This document shows, one piece after another, positions 24,562 through 33,637 of a stretch of 64,000 nt of DNA. The DNA lies in the NCBI GenBank assembly GCA_910577645.1, contig CAJTOL010000016.1:8280-72279 (forward strand), written 5' to 3'. Under the pieces are notes generated by a model. That model was not told where the DNA came from. It saw nothing but the letters and a program-made list of their open reading frames with translations, and made no database searches. Each line of letters opens with the position of its first letter. The first letter of the stretch is position 1. The position numbers and the translations under genes are program-made. This stretch comes from an uncultured Lachnospiraceae bacterium. GTDB taxonomy: Bacteria > Bacillota > Clostridia > Lachnospirales > Lachnospiraceae.

Positions 24562-25929
24562 ATGAATTTATTGTACGTATTTGCAGATCAATGGAGAGCC
24601 CATGGGGTGGGGAAAACGGGAGAGGATCCGGTATATACTCCCAATATAGACCGGTTTACCGCAGAAAGCATGGAATGTACCAATGCGGTTAGCACATACC
24701 CGCTGTGTTCTCCCCATAGAGCAGCGCTGTTTACAGGAAAATACCCGTTTTCCTGCGGCATGTGGACCAATTGCAAAATAGGCTTGGATGAGGTGGTGAT
24801 GCTGCATCCCCAGGAAGTAACAATTACCGATGTGCTCCATGATGCAGGGTATGTAAATGGCTATATTGGAAAATGGCACTTGGACGGCAGTGAAAAGAAT
24901 TTTCAGTCGGCACCGGTATCCGGCGCTGAAGGCTGGGATGCCTATACTCCTCCGGGAGAACGCCGCCACCACATTGATTATTGGCTTTCTTATGGAGCTA
25001 TGGACAATCACCTGTCGCCTCACTATTGGCATGATACTGCAGAAAAAATAGAACCGGGAAAATGGTCAGTGGAATATGAGACGGATAAGGCCATTGAGTT
25101 TATGGAGAACCAGAAGGGAGACAGGCCCTTTAGCTTGTTTCTTTCCTGGAATCCGCCTCATCCGCCCTATGACAAGGCGCCGGACCGGTATCTGAGACCC
25201 TATAGCGGCAACGATTTGCCATACCGGGCAAATGTGCCAAAGGAGTGGAGAGGGGAGCCGGAGTACGAGAAAAAGCGTCGGGAGTATTTTGCGGCTATCA
25301 GTGGATTGGATGAAAATTTTGGCAGGCTCATAAAGTATTTGAAGGAGTCAGGACTGGAAAGGAATACATTGGTGGTGCTATCTGCGGATCACGGCGACTG
25401 TATGGGCTCCCACGGTTTGTACGGAAAAAATGTATGGTATGAAGAATCCATTCGGATCCCTTTATATTTCCGGGGCCCGCAGATTATACCGGGAAAGACA
25501 GATGTACTTTTTTCCAGCCCGGATCATATGCCTACTCTCCTGGAACTTTTAGGAATTTCAGCGCCAGACACGGTGGAAGGGAAGAAATTGGCAGAATTTG
25601 TAACAGGAAGGGGAGGCGGTAAAGAGCCGGAACATCTGTTCCTTTGTATGATGCCGGGGATGCCAGAGCTGGTGAATCCTTACCGCCGCCAGGGACTCAA
25701 TCCCAAGTCCTTTGGCTGGCGGGGGATTCGCACCAAGGAGGCTACTTATATTCTGGATCGGGACTGTATTCCCGGGAGCCGCCCAAGACGCCTTATCTAC
25801 AACAACCGAAAGGATCCTTATCAAATGTCTCCAAAGGAGTTAACACCAGATAACCCCGAGGCTCTGTTGTATGATGAAATTTTAAAAGAGTATCTGAAAA
25901 AGCTGAATGATCCATTTTTGATGGAGTAA
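24562..25929 (+). CDS. Cys-type sulfatase (second of the locus)
   Basis: 455 residues. Signature C49-S-P-H-R in 'YPLCSPHRAALFTGKYP'; D9 ('VFADQWRAHG') and 'LSADHGDCMGSHGLYGKNVW' hold metal and active-site residues. Its ATG directly follows the TAA of the binding-protein gene, and there is no strong ribosome site, so it is translationally coupled. No signal peptide: intracellular. The sequence differs clearly from the first sulfatase, so the two probably remove sulfate from different positions. A formylglycine-generating maturase must come from elsewhere in the genome. Confidence 0.93.
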   Translation: MNLLYVFADQWRAHGVGKTGEDPVYTPNIDRFTAESMECTNAVSTYPLCSPHRAALFTGKYPFSCGMWTNCKIGLDEVVMLHPQEVTITDVLHDAGYVNGYIGKWHLDGSEKNFQSAPVSGAEGWDAYTPPGERRHHIDYWLSYGAMDNHLSPHYWHDTAEKIEPGKWSVEYETDKAIEFMENQKGDRPFSLFLSWNPPHPPYDKAPDRYLRPYSGNDLPYRANVPKEWRGEPEYEKKRREYFAAISGLDENFGRLIKYLKESGLERNTLVVLSADHGDCMGSHGLYGKNVWYEESIRIPLYFRGPQIIPGKTDVLFSSPDHMPTLLELLGISAPDTVEGKKLAEFVTGRGGGKEPEHLFLCMMPGMPELVNPYRRQGLNPKSFGWRGIRTKEATYILDRDCIPGSRPRRLIYNNRKDPYQMSPKELTPDNPEALLYDEILKEYLKKLNDPFLME

Positions 25930-25935
25930 TCTGGG

Positions 25936-25980
25936 GACAGGGCAAAATGAAAAGTTGATAATTTCATTTTGCCTTGTCTT
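25936..25980. terminator. Bidirectional hairpin terminator overlapping a stop codon
   Basis: Arms GACAGGGCAAAATGAAA (25936-25952) and TTTCATTTTGCCTTGTC (25962-25978), one mismatch, followed by TTTTG. The right arm contains the last codons and stop of the amidohydrolase on the other strand. The GCAAAATGAAA core is that of repeat family 1. Confidence 0.85.
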
Positions 25981-27637
25981 TTGTATTTCTGTAAATCACA
26001 GTTCCGTCCTTAATGGTAGTAAGTACCTTTATTTGACGCAGGCTTTCCGGGGCAGTGGTCAGAGGATTGGAGTCCAGAATCACCAGATCTGCCCGCTTGC
26101 CGGGAGCAAGGCTTCCCTTTTCTTTTTCCTCAAAATACTGGTAGGCACTGTGGATGGTTACAGCTTTCAAAGCCTCCAGAGTGGAAATTTGCTCCTCCGG
26201 CCCCAGAAGAACGCCCTTGCGGGTACGGCGGTTAACGGCGCACCAGATGGTTTCCATCATGTCCGGCTGTATTACCGGGCTGTCCTGGTGGAAGGTAAAG
26301 CGGATTCCTTCCTTTAGAGCGCTGGCGGCCGGGCTGATGCGGGAAGCCCGTTCCGGACCAAAGTTTCGAATGTGAGTATCTCCCCAGTGGTAGGTATGTG
26401 CAGTGAAAAAAGAGGGAAGAAGCCCCAGACGCTTTACTCTGGGCAGCTGATCCAAACCAATGAGCTGGGCGTGGACAATAACCGGACGCAGAGAGGACAG
26501 GTCTGCAGGAGAGTCTTCCGGCGTCTGGACAGCCTGCTCCCAGGCCTGCAGATATTGTTCACAGGCAGCGTCACCGTTGCAGTGGGCTAAAAGCTGAAGG
26601 CCGCTGTCAATGGACAATTGGACTGCATCTTCCACGGCTTTGTCAGAAAGGGTATTATAGCCCCGATAGTCCGGATTGCTGCCCGCCTCTGGCAGATAAG
26701 CTTCCCGCAGCCACGCAGTTCTTCCCTGAGGCGATCCGTCCAGGAAAATTTTATATCCGCCAATTTTAAAATGGTTCCGGTATTGCCGGATACAATCTGA
26801 AAAAGAAGTCATAAACTGTTGACTCAGGCCTACTCCGGCGTAGCCCACAAGATCCAGGCTCAGAAGTTTATTTTTCACCACTGCGGAGTAAAGCGGAAGC
26901 ATGGAGTCCATAATCATACCGTCCTGGACAGTGGTGATGCCATAGGAGGCATAGCATTTTGCGGCATCCTGGACTGCAGCAAGAAGCTTCTCCGGCTCAG
27001 GGCCCGGAACCATCGAATTATAATATAAAAATGCACTTTCCTCCATGTATCCGGTAAGCTTTCCGTTCTGAACCTGAATTCGGCCGCCTTCCGGAGCCGG
27101 AGTCTGAGGCGTAACGCCAAACTTGTCCAAAGCCAGAGAATTAAAAACTCCCAGATGGCCGGACTGGTGCTGAAGAACCAGAGGATGCTCCGGAGAAGCC
27201 TGATCAAGCTCCTGCAAGGTCAGATGGCGCTGTTCCTTCAGACGGTTATGGTCGTAGCCTTTTGCGGTGAGCCATGTTCCCGGCTGGGGCTGGTTCCGGA
27301 CAATATAATCCTTAATGGCGGTTTGAACCTCCGACACGGATTCCGCATGTTCCAGAGGAATCTGAAGCAGAGAAAAGGCATACCCGGAAAAATGGCTGTG
27401 GGCATCAATAAAAGAGGGCATTAAAGTACAACCTTTTAAATCTACAAACTCTGTCAGCGGTTCCGCCAGGGAATCCTCAGACGGGGAGGAACTGTCCGGG
27501 TGTAAAATCTGGCCTTTTACATCCTCAAGCTTGCCAACAGCAACAATCCGCCCGCCTTCAACCAGTAATGCTTCCGCGTAAAGATCTTCCTCCATAGTAA
27601 GAATCGTTCCGCCATAATACAACGTATACTTTCTCAT
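25964..27637 (-). CDS. Amidohydrolase, YtcJ-like
   Basis: 557 residues of the metal-dependent amidohydrolase superfamily (amidohydrolase 3 group). Metal-binding 'MPSFIDAHSHFSGYA' near residue 75, a mid His region 'LLAHCNGDAACEQYLQA', 'FHQDSPV' and a C-terminal 'KGSLAPGKRADLVILDSNPL'. It would hydrolyse a C-N bond of an unknown substrate in the cytoplasm; YtcJ-type enzymes are poorly defined. It has its own promoter 98 bases after the ferredoxin-like gene on the same strand. Confidence 0.88.
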   Translation of the reverse strand: MRKYTLYYGGTILTMEEDLYAEALLVEGGRIVAVGKLEDVKGQILHPDSSSPSEDSLAEPLTEFVDLKGCTLMPSFIDAHSHFSGYAFSLLQIPLEHAESVSEVQTAIKDYIVRNQPQPGTWLTAKGYDHNRLKEQRHLTLQELDQASPEHPLVLQHQSGHLGVFNSLALDKFGVTPQTPAPEGGRIQVQNGKLTGYMEESAFLYYNSMVPGPEPEKLLAAVQDAAKCYASYGITTVQDGMIMDSMLPLYSAVVKNKLLSLDLVGYAGVGLSQQFMTSFSDCIRQYRNHFKIGGYKIFLDGSPQGRTAWLREAYLPEAGSNPDYRGYNTLSDKAVEDAVQLSIDSGLQLLAHCNGDAACEQYLQAWEQAVQTPEDSPADLSSLRPVIVHAQLIGLDQLPRVKRLGLLPSFFTAHTYHWGDTHIRNFGPERASRISPAASALKEGIRFTFHQDSPVIQPDMMETIWCAVNRRTRKGVLLGPEEQISTLEALKAVTIHSAYQYFEEKEKGSLAPGKRADLVILDSNPLTTAPESLRQIKVLTTIKDGTVIYRNTKDKAK

Positions 27638-27679
27638 TAAGAAACCTCCATATCAAAATCCGTCCTTTTTGCTAAAACT

Positions 27680-27708
27680 ATTCTAACATGGAAGATTAAA
27701 AAGTCCAA
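27680..27708 (-). promoter_or_regulatory. Promoter of the amidohydrolase gene
   Basis: Reading the minus strand: -35 TTGGAC (27703-27708), 17-base spacer, -10 TAGAAT (27680-27685). Confidence 0.5.
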
Positions 27709-27735
27709 GGGGTGTAATGAAAAAATGTCCGACAG

Positions 27736-28395
27736 TTATGACAGGACGAGTCCCTCTGTACTGATGGTTATTACCTGCCAGGGGATCAGTTTTCCGCTGG
27801 CCATAAGGGCGTTTTTAACAGCCTGCTCAATGCCGCCGCAGCAGGGGACTACCATCCGGACTATAGTAATGTCTTTGATGTGGTTTTGGCGAAGAATTTC
27901 CGTAAGCTTTTCGCTGTAATCCACATTATCCAGCTTAGGACAGCCTACCAGAGTAATGCGGCCTGCCATAAAGTCCTGATGAAAATTGGCGTAAGCGTAG
28001 GCAGTGCAGTCAGCCGCAATTAACAGCCTGGCATTGCGAAAATAGGGGGCATTAACGGGGGCCAGTTTAATCTGAACCGGCCATTGGGCCAGCCGGCTCT
28101 CCGCCGGAGAGGAGGAACAGAGGCCTTCCGGCTGTTTGCAAGAGGCGGCGGAACAGGGAGAAGCCATGCGGGCTTTTACGGCCTTCTCGTCGTAAGGCGC
28201 TGCCTCCCGCTCCACAAAGGTAATAGCGCCTGTAGGGCAGGCGGGAAGGCAGTCCCCTAATCCGTCGCAGTAATCGTCTTTTAAAAGCCGGGCCTTTCCA
28301 TTTACCATGGCGATGGCTCCTTCATGACAGGCAGCGGCACAGGCGCCGCAGCCATTGCAGGCTTCCTCATCAATCTGAATAATTTTTCTTATCAT
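27736..28395 (-). CDS. Ferredoxin-type 4Fe-4S protein
   Basis: 219 residues. Two clusters at the N-terminus: 'CNGCGACAAACHEGAI' and 'CDGLGDCLPACPTGAI', each with the spacing of a [4Fe-4S] site. The rest (~70-219) is not a plain ferredoxin: it has 'MASPCSAASCKQPEGLC', 'LIAADCTAYAYANFHQDFMA', 'LVGCPKLDN' and 'VVPCCGGIEQAVKNAL', so more Cys that may bind metal. Related proteins occur in anaerobes beside Crp/Fnr regulators, as here. An electron-transfer or redox-sensing role is inferred. Confidence 0.85.
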   Translation of the reverse strand: MIRKIIQIDEEACNGCGACAAACHEGAIAMVNGKARLLKDDYCDGLGDCLPACPTGAITFVEREAAPYDEKAVKARMASPCSAASCKQPEGLCSSSPAESRLAQWPVQIKLAPVNAPYFRNARLLIAADCTAYAYANFHQDFMAGRITLVGCPKLDNVDYSEKLTEILRQNHIKDITIVRMVVPCCGGIEQAVKNALMASGKLIPWQVITISTEGLVLS

Positions 28396-28473
28396 AAAAT
28401 ATCCTCCTTATGAAAAACTTTTTTGTATCTTGATGGGATGGATATAATATACTACAATTGTTTTGGGAATTAC

Positions 28474-28487
28474 GTTGTTATGACAAC
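28474..28487. promoter_or_regulatory. Candidate Crp/Fnr operator
   Basis: GTTGTTATGACAAC is a near-perfect 14-base palindrome in the 125-base gap between the divergent ferredoxin-like and Crp/Fnr genes, 34 bases before the regulator ATG. Position and symmetry suit autoregulation. Confidence 0.5.
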
Positions 28488-28520
28488 AGAAAGTAATAAA
28501 GAAAAGGAAACAAAAACCAA

Positions 28521-29192
28521 ATGGACAAGACTCTCACTGGAGAAGAAAAAAGCATCCTGGCAGAAACGGAGCTTTTTGCCGGAATCCCTCTGGAAGAGAT
28601 CCCGGATATCCTGAATCGCCTGGATGCTGTAATCAAAAAATATTCCAAAGAAAGTGTTATTCTTCACGCAGGAGATAGCACCCGGAGCCTGGGGCTGGTG
28701 CTTTCCGGCTCCGTCCGCATGGAAGAAAATGATATTTGGGGCAGACGGAGCATTATCGGAAGCGCCGGCGTGGGGGAAACCTTTGCCGAGACCTACGCCT
28801 GTGTGGGGAAGGAATCTTTGATGGTGGATGTTATTTCCTCCCGGCAATCCAGAATTCTGTTTTTTCCCGTAAACAGGCTTCTGAATGTTAACGACAGCCG
28901 CCTTACCTTTAACCTTATTCAGGTACTGGCCGGGAAAAATTTGCATCTGACCCGGAAAATCCGTCTTATTACCCCAAAATCTTTGCGGGAGCGGATACTG
29001 GCCTATCTGTCTCTGGAAGCCCGCCGGCAGGGAGGGGGCTTTATAGAGCTGCCCTTTAACCGCCAGCAGATGGCGGATTACTTAAACGCCGACCGGAGCG
29101 CCCTGTCCGGAGAATTGTCCCGTATGAAGCAAGAGGGACTGATTGATTACCGGAAAAACCGCTTTACCCTTTATGTGGGAAGAAACCTCTAA
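28521..29192 (+). CDS. Crp/Fnr family transcription regulator
   Basis: 223 residues: an N-terminal cyclic-nucleotide-binding-like beta barrel ('SVILHAGDSTRSLGLVLSGS', 'GVGETFAETYAC') and a C-terminal winged HTH ('LPFNRQQMADYLNADRSALS'). No N-terminal Cys cluster of the classic FNR type is present, so it is not a standard oxygen-sensing FNR; a heme or other ligand is possible. It is divergent from the 4Fe-4S protein gene, a pairing seen widely in Clostridia. The start has only a weak ribosome site (AAGGA 12 bases upstream). Confidence 0.9.
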   Translation: MDKTLTGEEKSILAETELFAGIPLEEIPDILNRLDAVIKKYSKESVILHAGDSTRSLGLVLSGSVRMEENDIWGRRSIIGSAGVGETFAETYACVGKESLMVDVISSRQSRILFFPVNRLLNVNDSRLTFNLIQVLAGKNLHLTRKIRLITPKSLRERILAYLSLEARRQGGGFIELPFNRQQMADYLNADRSALSGELSRMKQEGLIDYRKNRFTLYVGRNL

Positions 29193-31117
29193 TTGGACTT
29201 TACTTCTTTCCACATATCATTATAAATCCCATCTACCTTATCCCCCAGATACCGGAATACTTCGCCGTTTACCAGCTTATCCATATCCGGGAAAACAGCC
29301 TTATTGTTCTGGATTTCCTCATCCAGCATGGCTTTTGCGGCGCTGTTAGGCGTGGAATAAGTGATATAGTCAAAGTTCATTTTGGCGATGTCCGGGCGGC
29401 AGAGGAAGTCAATCCATTTCTCCGCATTTTCTTTGTTCCGGGCATTAATGGGAATTACCCAGGAGTCAAACCACAGATTCGTACCTTCCTGGGGAATGAC
29501 ATATTCCAGGGAATAATCCAGCCCCAGATTGGCAACCTCATCCTGAATGTAAAGCATTTCGCCAGAGTAAATAACTCCTATGGCGGCTTCCCCGCCAATC
29601 ATCTTGTCACGAACCTGGTCAATAACGTAGGCCTGAACCAGAGGCTTCTGGGCGATAAGCAGATCACGGGCCTGGGCAAGTTCATCCGGATTTTCCGTGT
29701 TCATGGAATATCCAAGAGATTTCAGAGCCACCATAAAAGCGTCCCGGACAGAATCCTGCATGAGAATCTCGCCCTCATAAGCCGGATTCCACAGATCCGA
29801 CCATCTGGCAGGAGGTTCCAGACCTAATTCTTCCACCAGCCTGGTGTTATAAAGGATTCCCACAGTTCCCCAGGTGTAAGGCACAGAGTATCGGTTTTCC
29901 GGGTCAAAACTTCTGGAATGTTCCATAAAGAGAGGATCAATATTAGCCAGATTAGGAATATTTTCAAAGTTAATCTCTGCTAAAAGGCCGTTCTCCACCA
30001 TCTTCTGAATCATATAATCCGAAGGGCAAACCACATCGTATCGAACTGCTCCGGCCTCAATAACCGGGTACATTTCTTCGTTGGTTTCGAACATATCATA
30101 AGTAACATGGATACCGGTTTCTTCCTCAAACATCTCAATAACCGCATCGTCAATATATTCCCCCCAGTTGTAGACAAACAGCTCGTCCGAATGAGTGGTG
30201 GAATATTTTTGGTAAGCAGTAAAGGACACGCTGGCCACAATAGTAAAGGCAGAAAAAACCAGAAAACCCTTACGGATATTATTGTTTCTGCGGCGTTTTC
30301 TCATAGTTTCCTGGACTTTGGATGCCGAAATTCCGGCCTGGTTTTCAGGCTCAAAATTGGTGATCAAAAGCAATGCCAGAACCGTAACAAAAATAACTGT
30401 GGACAAAGCGTACATAGACGGCTGAATCCCCCTGCGGACTTCGCTGTAAATCAAAGTGGACAGGGTATTAATGCCTGCGCCTCTGGTAAAATGAGTGATA
30501 ATAAAATCATCCAGAGACATGGTAAATGCCATTAAAAATCCTGACAGAATTCCAGGAAGAATATCAGGAAATACTATCCTGAAGAAAGCTTTTACCGGTG
30601 TTGCCCCAAGATCCTGGGCCGCCTCATAAGCGTAGCGGTCGGTCTGCTTTAACTTGGGCATAACATTCAAGATTACATAGGGAATGTTAAAGGTAATGTG
30701 AGCTAACAAAATGGTTTTAAATCCCAGGGTGATTCCGAAAGCAATAAACACCAGCATGAGAGAGATGCCGGTAACAACCTCGGAATTCAGCATGGGAATA
30801 TTGTTGACCCCCATGACAACGGCCTTGGGAAGCTTTTTCATCTGATTGATACCCATGGCGGCCACAGTGCCGATAATGGTAGCCAGAAGAGCTGACAAAA
30901 AGGCGATTACCAGGGTGTTGTAAAGGGCATCCGTAATGGCGGAATTATCAAACATCTGGCGGTACCAGTGAGTGGTAAAACCGCCCCACCGGGTTCTGGA
31001 CTTGGAATTATTAAAGGACAGCACCATCATGGTAAAGATGGGGGCATATAAAAACAACAAGATTATTACCATGTAAAAATCTTCAATAAATTTTTTAAAG
31101 CCTTTGGTTTTCATCAA
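29189..31117 (-). CDS. Spermidine/putrescine ABC permease fused to binding protein (PotC-PotD)
   Basis: 642 residues, far longer than PotC (~260) or PotD (~350). Residues 1-~265 are PotC, with six membrane helices and the loop 'YAYEAAQDLGATPVKAFFRI'. After a basic linker (KRRRNNNIRKG) a further membrane helix near 285-300 leads out to a full PotD domain: 'ELFVYNWGEYIDDAVIEMFE', 'RYDVVCPSDYMIQKMVENGL', 'WGTVGILYNTRLVEELG'. The binding protein is thus tied to the permease rather than lipid-anchored. Its start overlaps the PotB stop (ATGA). The fusion is in frame and intact. Confidence 0.93.
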   Translation of the reverse strand: MMKTKGFKKFIEDFYMVIILLFLYAPIFTMMVLSFNNSKSRTRWGGFTTHWYRQMFDNSAITDALYNTLVIAFLSALLATIIGTVAAMGINQMKKLPKAVVMGVNNIPMLNSEVVTGISLMLVFIAFGITLGFKTILLAHITFNIPYVILNVMPKLKQTDRYAYEAAQDLGATPVKAFFRIVFPDILPGILSGFLMAFTMSLDDFIITHFTRGAGINTLSTLIYSEVRRGIQPSMYALSTVIFVTVLALLLITNFEPENQAGISASKVQETMRKRRRNNNIRKGFLVFSAFTIVASVSFTAYQKYSTTHSDELFVYNWGEYIDDAVIEMFEEETGIHVTYDMFETNEEMYPVIEAGAVRYDVVCPSDYMIQKMVENGLLAEINFENIPNLANIDPLFMEHSRSFDPENRYSVPYTWGTVGILYNTRLVEELGLEPPARWSDLWNPAYEGEILMQDSVRDAFMVALKSLGYSMNTENPDELAQARDLLIAQKPLVQAYVIDQVRDKMIGGEAAIGVIYSGEMLYIQDEVANLGLDYSLEYVIPQEGTNLWFDSWVIPINARNKENAEKWIDFLCRPDIAKMNFDYITYSTPNSAAKAMLDEEIQNNKAVFPDMDKLVNGEVFRYLGDKVDGIYNDMWKEVKSN

Positions 31118-31935
31118 ATTACACCACCCTCCCCATTGCTGTCATATTTGGCGATAAGCGCCATGCTGATTAGGATAAAGGCCATCAAAACTAGGGAGAG
31201 GCCGGATCCTAAATTCCAGTTGCTGCCTTTGGTAAATTCCTGTTCGATAACATTGCCAATCAGGAGGATTTTGCTGCCGCCTAACAGGTTGGAGATAACG
31301 AAGGTAGTCAGAGCGGGAACAAAGACCATGGTGATGCCGCTGACAATACCAGGGAGGCTTAAAGGAAGCCAGATATGGAGAAATGTCTGGACATTATCAG
31401 CGCCCAGATCCTTTGCCCCGTTGATAATATTGTCATCAATTTTCATCAAAATATTGTAAATAGGCAGAATCATAAAGGGAAGGAAGTTGTAAACCATACC
31501 CAGGATAATGGCCCACGGAGTATTGATAATAGCAATGCCTGGCAGATGGAAGAAGGCCAGAATACCATTGATAACCCCGTTTTTTTCCAGTAAAGTTTGC
31601 CATGCTAAAGTTCTTAATAAGAAATTCATCCACATGGGAAGGATGAAAATAAATACTACAAAGCTGCCGGCGCCTACCCCTTTTTTTCTAAGAATCATAG
31701 CCAGGGGATAAGCCAGAATCAGGCAGATAACGGTGCTGACAAGGGATAAGCCCAGGGACAAAAACAGGGCTTTAGCGTGTTCTGCATTGACAATGGCCAG
31801 CACATTTGCCAGGGTAAAAGCGCCGGATTTATCCGTAAGTCCATAGTATACAATCAAGGCCAGAGGGATGACGGTAAAGCCAATCATCCAGATAATATAA
31901 GGGCCGGCCAGCCATTTGTTTTTAGGGTTATTCAT
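31114..31935 (-). CDS. potB: Spermidine/putrescine ABC transporter permease PotB
   Basis: 273 residues from the ATG at 31935; a TTG at 31944 is an alternative, closer to the AGGAGG but with too short a gap. Six membrane helices ('YIIWMIGFTVIPLALIVYYG' first) and the ATPase-contact loop 'GAKDLGADNVQTFLHIWLPL'. It overlaps both neighbours slightly, so potA-potB-potCD is a tightly coupled operon. Confidence 0.93.
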   Translation of the reverse strand: MNNPKNKWLAGPYIIWMIGFTVIPLALIVYYGLTDKSGAFTLANVLAIVNAEHAKALFLSLGLSLVSTVICLILAYPLAMILRKKGVGAGSFVVFIFILPMWMNFLLRTLAWQTLLEKNGVINGILAFFHLPGIAIINTPWAIILGMVYNFLPFMILPIYNILMKIDDNIINGAKDLGADNVQTFLHIWLPLSLPGIVSGITMVFVPALTTFVISNLLGGSKILLIGNVIEQEFTKGSNWNLGSGLSLVLMAFILISMALIAKYDSNGEGGVI

Positions 31936-33004
31936 TGATTCCAATGGCCTCCTCGTCCTCTGATGCAGGCTTGTTCATAATTTGAATCTCAAACGGCTCA
32001 ATATGGATACCTACCTCCTGACCTACGGGGAACATATCGGTGCTGTGTACCAGCCACTCAAAACCATTGGGGGTAGTTACCTCCATTTCATAGTGAACCC
32101 CTTTAAAAATCAGGTGGGTAACCACACCGGTTAAAGTGCCGTCCTCCGGCTTTACCAGGTCAATATCTTCCGGCCGGATCACTACGTCCACAGGTTTATT
32201 TCGGCCAAAACCCTTATCTACGCAGGGGAATTTGGCTCCGAAAATTTCAACCAATTCATCCTGAATCATAATGCCGTCCACAATATTACTTTCGCCGATA
32301 AAGTCAGCCACAAAGGCGTTTTCCGGCTCATTGTAGATCTGCTCCGGGGAACCCATTTGCTGGATATAGCCCTGGTTCATAACCACAATGGTATCGGACA
32401 TGACCAGAGCTTCCTCCTGGTCGTGAGTAACATAAATAAAGGTAATACCCAGTTCATTTTTCAGACGGATCAGCTCATACTGCATATCCTGACGCAGCTT
32501 TAAATCCAGAGCGCCCAAAGGCTCGTCCAATAAAAGGAGCTTGGGTTCATTTACAATAGCCCTTGCGATGGCAATACGCTGCTGCTGGCCGCCGCTTAAG
32601 GAATCAATACTGCGGTTTTCAAAGCCGTCTAAATTTACCAGCTTCAGGGCGTATTTAATCTTACCGTCAATGTAGGATTTTGTTTTGCCTTTAATTTTTA
32701 GGCCAAAGGCAATGTTTTCCGCAATATTCATATGGGGAAACAGGGCATATTTCTGAAACACAGTATTGAGCTGGCGTTTATTAGGCGGCAGTTTGGTAAT
32801 GTCATTGCCGCTGAAAATAACCTGTCCCTTATCCGGCCGCTCAAAGCCGCCGATAATCCGCAGGGTAGTAGTTTTTCCGCAGCCGCTGGGTCCAAGAAGG
32901 GTGACGAAAGCGTTTTCCTTTACTGACAGGCACAGGTCGTCAAGGACCAGGTCCCCGTCAAAGCTTTTGCTGATATTTACCAGATCAATTAATGGCTGAT
33001 TCAT
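31928..33004 (-). CDS. potA: Spermidine/putrescine ABC transporter ATPase PotA
   Basis: 358 residues. Walker A 'LLGPSGCGKTTTLRI', Q loop 'FQKYALFPHMN', signature 'LSGGQQQRIAIARAI', Walker B 'LLLLDEPLGALDLKL', H-loop 'YVTHDQEEAL', then a C-terminal TOBE-type regulatory domain. It powers polyamine import with PotB and the PotC-PotD fusion. It lies 46 bases after the XRE-cupin regulator gene on the same strand. Confidence 0.95.
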   Translation of the reverse strand: MNQPLIDLVNISKSFDGDLVLDDLCLSVKENAFVTLLGPSGCGKTTTLRIIGGFERPDKGQVIFSGNDITKLPPNKRQLNTVFQKYALFPHMNIAENIAFGLKIKGKTKSYIDGKIKYALKLVNLDGFENRSIDSLSGGQQQRIAIARAIVNEPKLLLLDEPLGALDLKLRQDMQYELIRLKNELGITFIYVTHDQEEALVMSDTIVVMNQGYIQQMGSPEQIYNEPENAFVADFIGESNIVDGIMIQDELVEIFGAKFPCVDKGFGRNKPVDVVIRPEDIDLVKPEDGTLTGVVTHLIFKGVHYEMEVTTPNGFEWLVHSTDMFPVGQEVGIHIEPFEIQIMNKPASEDEEAIGINE

Positions 33005-33050
33005 GGCTTTCCTCCTAAAGTAAGTTTACTGATTACGTAAGTTAAAATGC

Positions 33051-33584
33051 TTAGAAACTTGGCGGAGAGCTGACCCACAGGACAGAAGCTCCGGTTTTGC
33101 TGGTCAGGTAGTGGGGCTTTTCACTGATGTAATAAAAGGCGTCCCCCTTTTTGGCCTTGTAGATTTTATTGCCTAAATGAATGGAGACAGCGCCCTGAAG
33201 CACGTAGCCGAACTCCTCCCCCTCATGGGGATTATCCGGATAGGTGGATCCGCCGGCCTCCAGAGTCAGGAGAATGGGTTCCATGGTATTTTTCTGCGCG
33301 TTGGGAATAATCCACTTGATGGTGTTAAAAAGCTCCGGATCCTGCTTTTCAAAAAAGTCATTTTTCCCAAAGACAATCTGCTCCTCCGGGGTTTCATTAA
33401 AAAATTCCCCGATAGACGTACCCAGGCACTGAAGAATATCTATAAGGGTAGCAATAGAAGGGGAGGTTAAATCCCGCTCCAGCTGGGAAATAAATCCTTT
33501 GGACAGCTCGGCTCTGTCTGCCAGCTCTTCCTGGGTGAGGCCCTTTAAAATACGCAGTTCTTTTAATTTTGTACCGATCTTCAC
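33051..33584 (-). CDS. XRE family regulator with C-terminal cupin (PuuR-like)
   Basis: 177 residues: N-terminal HTH ('LTQEELADRAELSKGFISQL') and a C-terminal cupin ('PDNPHEGEEFGYVLQGAVSI', 'GDAFYYISEKPHYLTS'). In the PuuR/polyamine group the cupin binds the polyamine and the protein represses uptake or catabolic genes. It is first in the operon with potABCD, and two direct repeats flank its own promoter, which fits autoregulation. Confidence 0.92.
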   Translation of the reverse strand: MKIGTKLKELRILKGLTQEELADRAELSKGFISQLERDLTSPSIATLIDILQCLGTSIGEFFNETPEEQIVFGKNDFFEKQDPELFNTIKWIIPNAQKNTMEPILLTLEAGGSTYPDNPHEGEEFGYVLQGAVSIHLGNKIYKAKKGDAFYYISEKPHYLTSKTGASVLWVSSPPSF

Positions 33585-33637
33585 AATCTGCCTCCTTATG
33601 GAAAGAAGCTACTCCCGCAGCGTGCAAAGAGTAAGAT

